Below, piece after piece: positions 55,001-64,000 of a stretch of DNA of 64,000 nt. The notes under the pieces are model-generated. The model searched no databases. It saw only the letters and a program-made list of their open reading frames with translations, and had not been told where the DNA came from. This stretch comes from Atkinsonella hypoxylon (taxonomy: Eukaryota > Ascomycota > Sordariomycetes > Hypocreales > Clavicipitaceae). The stretch covers positions 1 through 64,000 of the forward strand of contig JFHB01000176.1 of NCBI GenBank assembly GCA_000729835.1, written 5' to 3'. Position 1 is the first letter of the stretch. Every line of letters begins with the position of its first letter. The translations under genes and the position numbers were made by a program.

Positions 55001-56436
55001 ATAGAGCTAAAACTAGTTACTAAAGTGCAATTATTCTTCTATATCTCTAAGACAGCTACATTTAACTTCTATATCCTTAGATCTATATATAGCGTGCCTA
55101 TAACTAGCTATTTTATAGTTATAGCTAACGTAATAAGTAACTTAAAACTAAAGCTCCTTCTAGGTTTAACCTTTCTCTATAATTATAGTGTTAAAATTAA
55201 TTTTATTTGCCTAAGGGCTACTATTAGGTCTATTTATAATATAGTTGTAGAAATAGGTATTTTCTAGCTAATTTTAAAGATTCTACATTAAAATGTAACA
55301 GCAGTATAAGCTATAACAATTCCGCTAAAGTTATAGAAGTATATTCTAGTTAAATAGAAGAAGGTACTAGCTAATAAGAAGGCTACTACCTACTATATAT
55401 ACTTAAAATCTAACCTTATTCTAGATGCATTATTTAGCACAACTAACTAGGAACAAATGGGTTTTCCTCCCTGCTACAGGGTTTTTCCACGGTGGAGTTA
55501 GTGACTAAGCAGGGGTTCTAGCTTTCTAGCGTAATTTAATAATAATAATAACTAGGAACAAATAGTAGCTTATAACTATTTAGATAAATTTATTATAATC
55601 TAGAAAAATTAGAAGGTTGCTTGTCTCTAGCATAATAAAGAGCTTAAGGCTAACTATATAATTATAAACCTATTTAATTTATATATATATTTTTCTAAGG
55701 ATATTGCACCTAATAATAGTCTATTGCCTATAGAAGATTATAAGTTATAGGAAGAAGGTAACAGTAGCAGATTTAACCCTAAGAAAGTTAATAATAGTAT
55801 CTCTATATATAGAATCTTTTATCTTAAGGATGTACTATATATCTGCAATAAATATAAGGTTAAGGTAGAAAACTTAAACCTAAACGTTGCAACTAAGCTT
55901 ATTAACTTAATAGATAAATATAATATTTATTGTAATAAAGGTATTATTTCTATACCTAAAGACTAGTATATAAGAGTAGATCTAGTAGATAGATAGTAGA
56001 AGCAGCTAAAACCTATCTAAATCTACCTACTAAAAGCTAAAGATAAAGCTAAACTAGATAAGGTTTACAATAAGCTATATTTAAGTAGAAAGATATTGTA
56101 TTTAGACAACCTAGCAGCTATAGCCTGCTTAGCCTTTATAGTGTAGATTAAAACCCTAATAGAAAGGAAAGAATAAGTTGTAGTTAATATAAGGCTACTT
56201 AACAGTGTAGTAATGCTAGATGTATACCCCTTACTGGATTAATTAGATATTATAGCAGATATATATAGTAAGAAGATGTTTTTACTCTTTAATATATTAG
56301 GGTTTTTCTACTAGCTTCCTATAAAATAAGAACATTAATCTTATATAGTAGTAATATTAAAATAAGGATTAAAAGCATTAAATATAGCGCTTATAGGCTT
56401 TAAGAACGCATTAGCTTTTGCTTAATAGTATATAGA
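52057..56436 (+). mobile_element. Decayed Ty3/gypsy-type retrotransposon, 3'-truncated
   Basis: A likely LTR start, TGTTACGGGATAATCC, lies at 52057. The interior is full of stops, but fragments read as retroviral-type protease with LLGLTFLYNYSVKINF (55025-55267) and as reverse transcriptase further on (VVVNIRLLNSVVMLDVYPLL near 56180-56240, then ALIGFKNALAFA near 56390). The reading stops at the TGTTAAAAATAAGC repeat at 56437, before the catalytic YxDD box, so the element was interrupted there. Stops replace Gln and Trp codons, as expected from RIP. No functional protein can be made. Confidence 0.75.
55444..55563 (+). mobile_element. SINE-like insertion with 15-bp target duplication
   Basis: The 15-base word TAACTAGGAACAAAT occurs at 55444-55458 and again at 55549-55563, flanking a 90-bp segment (55459-55548). 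That segment is far richer in G/C than its surroundings, carries GGGGTTCTAGC (similar to a Pol III B box) and ends in a (TAA)n tail. Removing it restores the gypsy reading across the junction. Target duplication of this length plus a simple-repeat tail points to target-primed retroposition. Confidence 0.7.
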
Positions 56437-56774
56437 TGTTAAAAATAAGCTACCCTGTATAGCCTATTTTTATGCCTACTAGTTGCTCTATCACGTGACC
56501 CTCATTAGGTCTTGTTACGTTGATTTTTGGAAGAGATATCGTTGTTACTAGATGTAAACATCTAGATTTGACTAAGGCAAAGTTGCCTAACCTATAGTCA
56601 ACTTTAACTGCGATTTTCTCCACAACTAGCAATGGTAGAAATTCAAGAAGTATACCATTCGAAAGCTAAGAATTAGGGCTATCTAATGGTATAATTGTTG
56701 GATAGGGTTGCTTATAAGGGTTGCTTGTTATTAGTGGAATTTGTTAAATTGTGCACGTGGGCGTCTCGTTTGTA
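56437..56774 (+). repeat. 338-bp inverted repeat, left arm
   Basis: Begins TGTTAAAAATAAGC and ends near GCGTCTCGTTTGTAT. It is the reverse complement, with transition-type differences, of 63320-63657. It interrupts the gypsy reverse transcriptase. The TG start suggests an LTR end; a terminal inverted repeat of a DNA element is the alternative. Confidence 0.8.
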
Positions 56775-56985
56775 TTGAAAATAATAGGGATTACAGGACT
56801 AGATAGAAGAGGGTAGTGGTCTCTTATATTTAGCACCTGTAATTGCTCCTAGCAATTATCACGTAGTGGAAGCAGCAGCGGCCTAAATCAAGCTGTAGTG
56901 TATAGTATAGATCACGTAGAGGCAATAGATAACTGTAATAGTGGTATCTTTATATTAAGAGCGCTGTAACGAACAAGTTGGTGAG

Positions 56986-57487
56986 TGTCAAAAGTAGCTT
57001 CAACACCAGCGATACCAACATCGCCAACTTCATGCAACATCAGCTCCAACAGCTGGTACTAGCACAACTACTCCAACAGTAGCACAACAAAGGAACTTAG
57101 TTACAACAACTAAGTGTAGGAAACAAGTAGGTATAGTGGACTAGGATAGGATATAACAGGGGTTATCTAGTCTGTTATCTTTCCTTTGTTATAGGGCTCT
57201 ACACACACTAATATTAGCCCCTCTTATAGAGGTAGTGCAACGGATTACTTAGTATCTCTTAGAATTCTCTTGCTCTATAAGCTGCAGGATTTTTAGGTAT
57301 TTAGCTATCTCTCTTCTTGTTTTTCCTTCTTCTCTTCTCTTTCTTTCTCTCTTAGAATTAGCTATATATAGGCTGCTTTCTCCCTCCTAAGTTAAAGGAA
57401 TTAAGTAAGCAATTTACACTTTTCTATACACTAGAAGCTTCTTTATTTTCTCTCTCTTCTGTTATCTCTTCCCTCTTCCTTTTAATA
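56986..57487 (+). repeat. 5' LTR of the copia element
   Basis: 502 bp starting TGTCAAAAGTAGC. It retains most of the C residues that are T in the 3' copy. Confidence 0.92.
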
Positions 57488-57672
57488 GTTATAAGCTTAG
57501 TTTGCTCTTCTTTAGTATCTTTACCTTTTTAATAACTCTATTATCTTCTTTAGCTCTCTAAAGCTATTTACATTATTCTATTATTATAGATACCTAGTAT
57601 CTTTAATAGCACTCTTTTTATTATATAGTTACGTGCTTTACACTATACTATATAATTTCTCTATTATCTATT

Positions 57673-57785
57673 ACAATAATATCTTTTCTTGTTATTAACA
57701 ATAATAATATCTTTTCTTGTTATTAACAATAATAATATCTTTTTTTATTATTAACAATAATAACATTATTTCTTATTATTTACTA
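57673..57785 (+). repeat. 28-bp tandem repeat in the copia leader
   Basis: About four copies of a unit resembling AATAATATCTTTTCTTG plus TTATTAACAAT, decaying toward the right. Confidence 0.75.
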
Positions 57786-57820
57786 CAATAACAACCTCTT
57801 TAATATTAATTACGTAATAT

Positions 57821-57848
57821 TAACCCTAACCCTAACCCTAGAGGGTTA
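57821..57848. repeat. Interstitial telomere-like repeat
   Basis: TAA(CCCTAA)2CCCTA followed at once by GAGGGTTA, giving a short palindromic end. It lies inside the copia internal region, between the LTR and the gag remnant. Confidence 0.85.
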
Positions 57849-60800
57849 GTAGAGGAAGTTAGTTATTAACCCTTTTAAAGAGATAACACTTACAACAATT
57901 TAACAATAAGTTAAGCAGTTACGCTACTAAAAGCGCCCTGATTTTTACTATAGATTTTACTCTAATTTAAAATCTAACTTCTATTCTAAATTTGTCTTTA
58001 AAAATAGAATAATTCCCTTAAATTAACTTCTTAATTTTCTTTTAGTATTAGTTTTAAATTTAACAGTAAAGTACAACATTAATTTTTAGTCTTAAATTTA
58101 CACTAACTTTAATAACAAATTCTACAGCGAATTTAACTCTAATTATAAAACGGATTTCTATTATAGATTCTTTATTAATTAATCTACTAGATTTACACCT
58201 AGACTTACACTATAGATTCCACTATAGAGCTTAGATTAACAGCTTAATACTAACTTTATACAGTAAGAGACTAGAATTGTTAGATTTTAGTTATTAAAAA
58301 ATATACAACAAACGAAGGAGTCTAGAACTACCTAGATCCAGCAGAGGACAATAAAGAGGAACTAACTAAGCTATAAGAACTAATACCTAAGGATATTAAC
58401 AAAAAGGTTACTATAGTAGAAGATTTAAACAACTATAAATTCTCTATTCTATAGTTCCTTTACACACAATATTAAATAAAGATCTAAGACTACTACAACT
58501 AAAAGAAAGCCCTTAATAGTATCTAATAATAGATAGTTAAAACAGTTAGTAACTACTATAAAACTATTAGCTATAAGCACAATATTGCTAAGTAGATCCT
58601 TCTTCTTTAACAACAATTAAAGCTAATATCTTAGGATAACAAAAAAGAAGTACTCTCTTAATATAAAGCTATATTAAAGAGCCTTTCTAGAACTAAGATA
58701 AAGGAATTTATTACATCCTATAAGAAGGTACTCTTAGAAGTATAGCAAATTAATCTTCTAGATACCTACAATCTCTAGCTAACTTTAGACTTCCTTAATG
58801 CTGTTTAGCAAATTAACCCTTCCTTTTTAACCTATTAGCACAACAGAATTAGAGATAAATCGATCTCTAATAAGCCTAATTAGAAGGAAAAGATACTAAA
58901 TAGCTACTAAATTATAGATCTTTTTAAAAGCTAAATAAAGGCTAACAATAATAGATCCTTTGCTAACTTCTAGGACTAGAAAGCTCCTTCTTCTTTAAAA
59001 CAGCTAAATCCACTAAATTTAAATTTAAATCCTATATACATCTATAGAAAGCCTTATAAGTATAATAAGTGTTATTACTTAGTAAGCAACAATAGACTAA
59101 AAGACTAAAAACCTAACAAAAAGACTATTAAATCTATTTAATAAAAACTTAAGAACAATAAGTCTATAAAGAAGGTAATATATACATTAAAAAGAGATAA
59201 CCTATCTATTAGCAATAATGTTCTTCCTAAGGGATTCTCTTTATTGTCTTCTTCCTTAAATCTAGTTATTAGTTCTGCTTTTACTAATCTATCTTCTTCT
59301 TTTAGCAACTCTAATACCCCTTATCCTCTAAGGGACTCCTAGATTCTTAATTCTAGCTCTAATATCTATATAACTAATAACCTAAATAGGTTATTAGATT
59401 ATAAGGAAGCTACTATAATACAATAGATCTTTACTAGAGATTTAAGCCTTTCTATTCTAGGATATAGCTGCGTTCTTATTAGAACTAATAAAGGACTCTT
59501 CTAACTTCAATAGGTTGCCTTTATTCCTATATTCTACACTAATGTAGTAAGCCTAGATAAGCTTCTATAAGCTAGATATAACTAGAACCTAAAGATAGAT
59601 TAAGTTACAAAAGACTTAAGCAACCTCTTCTAAACAATAAGGAACTATAGGCAACTAACTATTAAATTTAACGAAATTAACAATTAACCTAATAGTTTCT
59701 TTTTAACAACTTCTTTAGCTTTAGTAAACCTATAGCATTAACGATTAAGGCATTCTAATAAGGAAGCTCTTAAACACCTAGTAGAAGCAACTATAGGAGC
59801 TAAGGTTACTGGATTTACAAAAATTAAATGTAAAGCTTATTCTCTTTTAAAGGTAACTAGGAAAATTAATAGAGAACCTCCTTTAGGCTTTAGTTCTAAG
59901 CCCTTCTAGAAAGTCTTTATTAATATCTTTAAGCTAAAATAAGAATATAATAGTTCTAATTTAGCTCTTCTAATAAAGAATAATTTTATAAAGATAATTA
60001 TGTATTATTCTTTATTTTCTTTAACTTAATAAGAGTTAGTCTTAAAGCTTAAAGTCTTTAATAACTATATAAAGAGACAATAGCAACTAGATATTTATAT
60101 TATCTATTAAGACAATAAAAGAGGTCTTTAATAAGACTATATAACCTAGATCTAGCAATAAGGAATTAAAGATAAGCTAATAGCACTATATACTTTAGCC
60201 TAAAATAGTTAAGCTAAAAGATTAAGGGGTATAATAGCTACTAAAGCTAGAACCTTACAGCTTTTCTTAAATTTACCTTCTAAATTATAGCCTAAACTCT
60301 AGAAAACAGTAATATTCTTATATAATAGAACCCCTTAATAAGGTATAGATTAAAAGACCCCTTTTTAGGTATTTTACACTTAGCTTTCTAAAAACAATAA
60401 AGATACTAAATATTCTAGCTTCCTTAAACTAGATATCTCTTTCCTTAAAGCCTTTAGTTATAGAGCTTATTCTTTTACAATAGAAGCTCTTAAGAATACA
60501 GCTAAATAAGAACTTAAAACTTTACTCTATATAGAGATTAGTTACCTAGTTAGTTATAATTCCTTAAATATCTTCTACATCTAGATTCTAACAAAAAACG
60601 AGATTAAAAGAGTAAAAGATATTACTTTTAATAAATCTTTCTTCTATAATCTATATAAAAAGCAACCTATTTAATAAGAGGTTTAAATACAGCTTCTAGT
60701 ACACATTAAATTAACCTTTAAATTTAAAGACTTTTAACTAACTACACTTATAGAAGTATAGCTTCTACCTATTTTAAACCTAGAAGAATACTAAGACTTT

Positions 60801-62667
60801 ACTTCCTCTATAGAACTCTCTATAGATAAGGAACCTCTACAACAACAGAAACCTTTCTAGTTATTAACACTAAGTTTAAAGCCTTAGTCTCTTCCTTAAC
60901 AGCTTCTATAACTAACTAACCCTTATAGGTTAGTAAGACTAACTACCTATAATTCTTCTAACTTTACCTTTACTAGTAGCTTTCTATTAGGTATAAAGGA
61001 AAGACTTTATTAATAAACTCTTCCTCTTAAACCTAGGAACTAGAAAGAGCTATAATAACACTAATTTATTAATAAGTTTAAAGAGGCAGTAATAAAGAAA
61101 TTTAATAATAACTAGGAAAAGGGAACCTTTTAACTAACACTAGTTATAGACCTTTCTACTAGATATAAGCTAATTCCTCTTACCTAGGTCTTTAAGTATA
61201 AATTTAATAAGTATAGATACCTTACTTAATTTAAAGCTAGAATCTATATAAGAGGAGACCTTTAACCTATAAGCTTAAAAGAGACTTATGCAGCAACCCT
61301 TGCAGCTAGATCCTTTTAAATCCTTATAGCAATTCTAACTAAATTCAACCTTAATTCTATCTAAATAGACGCTGTTTCTACCTTTACTAATAGTCTTTAA
61401 GATAAAACTATTTATATTAATTATCCTAATAGATTTAAGAAACTAGGATAGGCTTTATTGCTTCTTAGAGCTCTATATAGCCTAAGGAGGTCCCTCTATC
61501 TCTAGCAGAAAGATCTCTCCTTAACTCTTTAAAAACTATAACTATAGGTAGTTATAGAAGACCTTTACATTATAATTTTAGATATAGTAGTTATCTTCTA
61601 CTTTATAGATAATATTGTACTTATCTTCTAATCTAAAAACAGGAATAAGGCATAAGGAATTGCATAAGGACTTTAAGACAGTTATAAGATAAAGATCCTA
61701 AGGGATTTAAAGTAGTTTCTTAGAATTTAAATTATCTGCAATTAAAAGCTTTAAAAGACCTAGCTTTTATAAGACTCTTATATAGAGAAAATCGCTAATA
61801 AATTTCTCTCTAGAAAGATACCCAAGAAAATCTACCTAATTCTAGAACAATAACTTAAAAGGAACTAGCAATAAGCCTCTTCTTAATAGATATACTAGTA
61901 TTAGAAGCTTGTTAGTTCTATTAACTACCCTTCTACAATAATAAGGCTAGATATAGCTCTTGCTGTATCTAGACTCTCTAAGCACCTTTAGAATCCCTTT
62001 AAATACCACTATAAAGTAGCTGTAGAAGTAGTTATCTACCTCTTTCTTACTTAATTTCTTGCTATTTAATTCTTTAATAGCAACCTCTAGCAACAAGAGC
62101 TTATAGTAGCTTCTAATGCTGCTTACACTAACAATAAAGAAACCTATAAATCGTTATAAGGCTCTTTCTTTAGTCTCTTTAGTGGAGCAATTAGTTAGCA
62201 AGCAACTAAGCAACCTACAGTTACAACTTCCTCTACAGAAGCAGAGCTTTTAGCTCTTTCTACAACAGCAAAAGACTTAATCTCTATATCTAGGCTCCTT
62301 AACTAATTAGGTCTTAAGCTAGATATTAGCAACTAACCCCCTATTATTTAATGCAATAACCTTTAGATAATTTATCTTATAACTCTTAATATTCCTTAAA
62401 TTAAGACTACTTTAAAATACATTAATGTTTATAACTGTTAGCTTTATTAGGCCTATAAAGAAGGCCTCTTCTAGCTATTTTACACACTAACAGCAGATAT
62501 AGTTGCTAATAGACTTACTAAAGCTCTTATTAGTTAGAAATTTATTACCTTCTGTAATTAACTTAGTCTTATAGATATAGAAAGTCTTGTTAAGCTTAAA
62601 GAGCTTAAAGACTCTAAAGAGGAATAGAATAGATAGCTTATTAACTAATAATCTATCTAGGGGGGTA

Positions 62668-63169
62668 TATTAAAAGTAGCTTTAACACTAGCGATATTAA
62701 CATTACTAACTTTATGCAACATTAGCTCTAACAGCTAGTACTAGTATAACTACTCTAACAGTAGCACAATAAAGGAACTTAGTTACAACAACTAAGTGTA
62801 GGAAACAAGTAGGTGTAGTGGACTAGAATAGAATACAATAGAGGTTATCTAGTCTGTTATCTTTCCTTTATTATAGGGCTCTACATACACTAATATTAGC
62901 CCCTCTTATAGAGGCAGTGCAATAGATCACTTAGCATCTCTTAGAATTCTCTTGCTCTACAAGCTGCAGGATTTTTGGGTATTTAGCTATCCCCCTTCTT
63001 GTTTTTCCTTCTTCTCTTCTCTTTCTTTCTCTCTTAGAATTAGCTATATATAGGCTGCTTCCTCCCTCCTAAGTTAGAGGAATTAAGCAAGCAATTCACA
63101 CTCTTCTACACACTAGAAGCTTCTTCATCTTCTCTCTCTTCTGTTATCTCTTCCCTCTTCCTTTTAATA
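62668..63169 (+). repeat. 3' LTR of the copia element
   Basis: 502 bp, same length as the 5' LTR. The start TG has become TA, and where the two copies differ in the first 110 bases this one carries T or A. Confidence 0.92.
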
Positions 63170-63319
63170 GTGAGGGTAGGATCTCGAATCTTTCCAGTCC
63201 CTTATAGACCTACCGACTATATCAGCGGGCCGTAGTCGCTAGAAGGGGCTTGTAGGCCACTTTATAATTTCCGCAAAAAGATTTACTATGTAAAAACAAA
63301 AAAATCGACTTACGGCTAT

Positions 63320-63657
63320 ATAAACGAGACGCCTACGTGCACAATTTAACAAATTCCACTAATAACAAACAACCCTTATAAGCAACTCTATCTAACAATT
63401 ATACTATTAGATAGCCCTAATTCTAGGCTTTCGAATGGTATACTTCTTGAATTTCTACCATTGCTAGTTGTAGAGAAAATCGCTGTTAAAGTTGACTATA
63501 GGTTAGGCAACTTTGCCTTAGTCGATTCCAGATGTTTCGCATCTAGTAACAGCGATATCTCTACCAAAAATCAACGTAACAAGACCTAATAAGGGTCACG
63601 TGATAGAGCAACTAGTAGGCATAAAAATAGGCTATACAGGGTAGCTTATTTTTAACA
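63320..63657 (-). repeat. 338-bp inverted repeat, right arm
   Basis: On the minus strand it begins TGTTAAAAATAAGC at 63657. Just upstream on that strand is CTAGAGGGAG, which looks like a polypurine tract, so this copy may be the 3' LTR of a minus-strand element whose body continues past the window end. Confidence 0.78.
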
Positions 63658-64000
63658 CTCCCTCTAGAAATGTAATGTGTCGCGGCGGGGTTACCCCCTT
63701 GCGCTCTTATATTAGCTTTGCAAGGGATGCTACATACAGGATTTCTCTATAAGAGTGCGTATTGCCTAGACGTCTAGATAGTTTAAGTAAGCAAGCGCGT
63801 AAGCAGCTTCTGCTGATTCTTTTTAGGCTTTTGCTCTTTTAATTAATTAATATCTTTTAGCCTACTTTAATTTATAATACTTAATACTTAAGAGATATTA
63901 CTTTACTAACATTAACGCTTTCCTTAACTCTTTAATATATTTAGCTTCTTCTATATATATATATCTTCTAAGCTGTAATTAATATTTTATTTCTGCCTTT
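63658..64000 (-). other. Possible body of a minus-strand retroelement running off the window
   Basis: The sequence is AT-rich with GC islands (near 63680-63780) and has no open frame. The polypurine-like tract at its lower edge suggests it is the 3' end of an element internal region. Confidence 0.4.

Larger units (their letters stand above)
56981..63174 (+). mobile_element. Complete but RIP-inactivated Ty1/copia retrotransposon
   Basis: Two LTRs of 502 bp each (56986-57487 and 62668-63169) are flanked by a 5-bp target duplication GTGAG (56981-56985 and 63170-63174). A purine tract AGGGGGG precedes the 3' LTR. In plus-strand frames with many stops one can read, in copia order, a gag zinc-knuckle remnant (about 59045), the pre-integrase/integrase segment (LWH-like near 59735, QNS-like near 60210), reverse transcriptase (LRALYSLRRSLYL near 61480; FIDNIV near 61605) and RNase H (GAISxQATKQPTVTTSSTEA near 62190-62240). 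All pol frames are broken; the element is dead. Confidence 0.93.
51255..64000. repeat. AT-rich, RIP-mutated repeat block
   Basis: From about 51255 to the window end the sequence is mostly A/T, with TA dinucleotides and TAG/TAA words everywhere and almost no CG. Within it lie decayed retroelements detailed separately. Positions 51290-52056 are a relic I cannot classify; they include a hairpin at 51356-51387 (CTTCTAG...CTAGAAG). Confidence 0.9.

Noticed and set aside
56450..56632. 60-codon minus-strand open frame
   Set aside because: Entirely within the 338-bp inverted repeat arm; not a gene.
57665..57785. CRISPR-like array
   Set aside because: Units are directly adjacent without spacers, AT-only and inside a eukaryotic retrotransposon.

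Overview
The window comes from a filamentous ascomycete (Pezizomycotina), most likely a Sordariomycete and possibly Hypocreales. The evidence is: genes with several 55-150 nt GT-AG introns, dense alternating gene orientation, Pezizomycotina-type protein architectures (fungal T2 RNase, Zn2Cys6 regulator, Rrn5, Eaf7, Ame1/CENP-U-like), and an AT-rich block packed with stop-riddled retrotransposons in which almost every change is C->T or G->A, the mark of repeat-induced point mutation (RIP). Exon coordinates were built by hand from splice signals and reading phase; every multi-exon model keeps an open frame, except the GNAT gene.

Layout. Positions 1-1440 are a repeat relic. Positions 1.4-14.3 kb are gene-dense: Tdp1 DNA-repair enzyme (-), a transmembrane PDI of the Eps1 type (+), a GNAT acetyltransferase carrying two compensating frameshifts (+), a secreted T2 ribonuclease with a 12-nt microexon (+), Sec62 (-), Mediator Med21 (+) and an Sdt1-like HAD nucleotidase (-). 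Positions 14.3-16.5 kb are gene-poor with an AT-rich relic. Positions 16.5-26.2 kb hold a large disordered nuclear-type protein and, after a 3.8 kb intergenic region, a multi-KH RNA-binding protein. Positions 27.5-33.2 kb hold an Irc3-like mitochondrial helicase (-), the Pol I factor Rrn5 (+) and the NuA4 subunit Eaf7 (-). Positions 33.5-39.7 kb hold a class-III aminotransferase, an MFS monocarboxylate-type transporter and a Zn2Cys6 regulator, which look like a small catabolic or nutrient-response cluster. Positions 40.9-50.9 kb hold mitochondrial-type adenylate kinase, a relic-rich gap with a 47-bp inverted-repeat element, the KDEL receptor Erd2, an Ame1/CENP-U-like kinetochore protein, a NudC-family chaperone and the TFIIH subunit Tfb3/MAT1.

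From about 51.25 kb to the end the composition drops into an AT-rich RIP block. It holds a decayed Ty3/gypsy element, a 90-bp GC-richer SINE-like insertion with a 15-bp target duplication, a pair of 338-bp inverted repeats, and nested between them a structurally complete but heavily mutated 6.2 kb Ty1/copia element (502-bp LTRs, 5-bp target duplication).

The housekeeping genes are mostly arranged as divergent or convergent pairs (Sec62/Med21, Irc3/Rrn5, Erd2/Ame1-like, NudC/Tfb3), so many promoters are shared. I found no tRNA, rRNA or CRISPR array. No clearly new system is proven. The best leads are the aminotransferase-MFS-regulator cluster, the SINE-like insertion, the G-quadruplex candidate in a shared promoter and the T-homopolymers just past stop codons.
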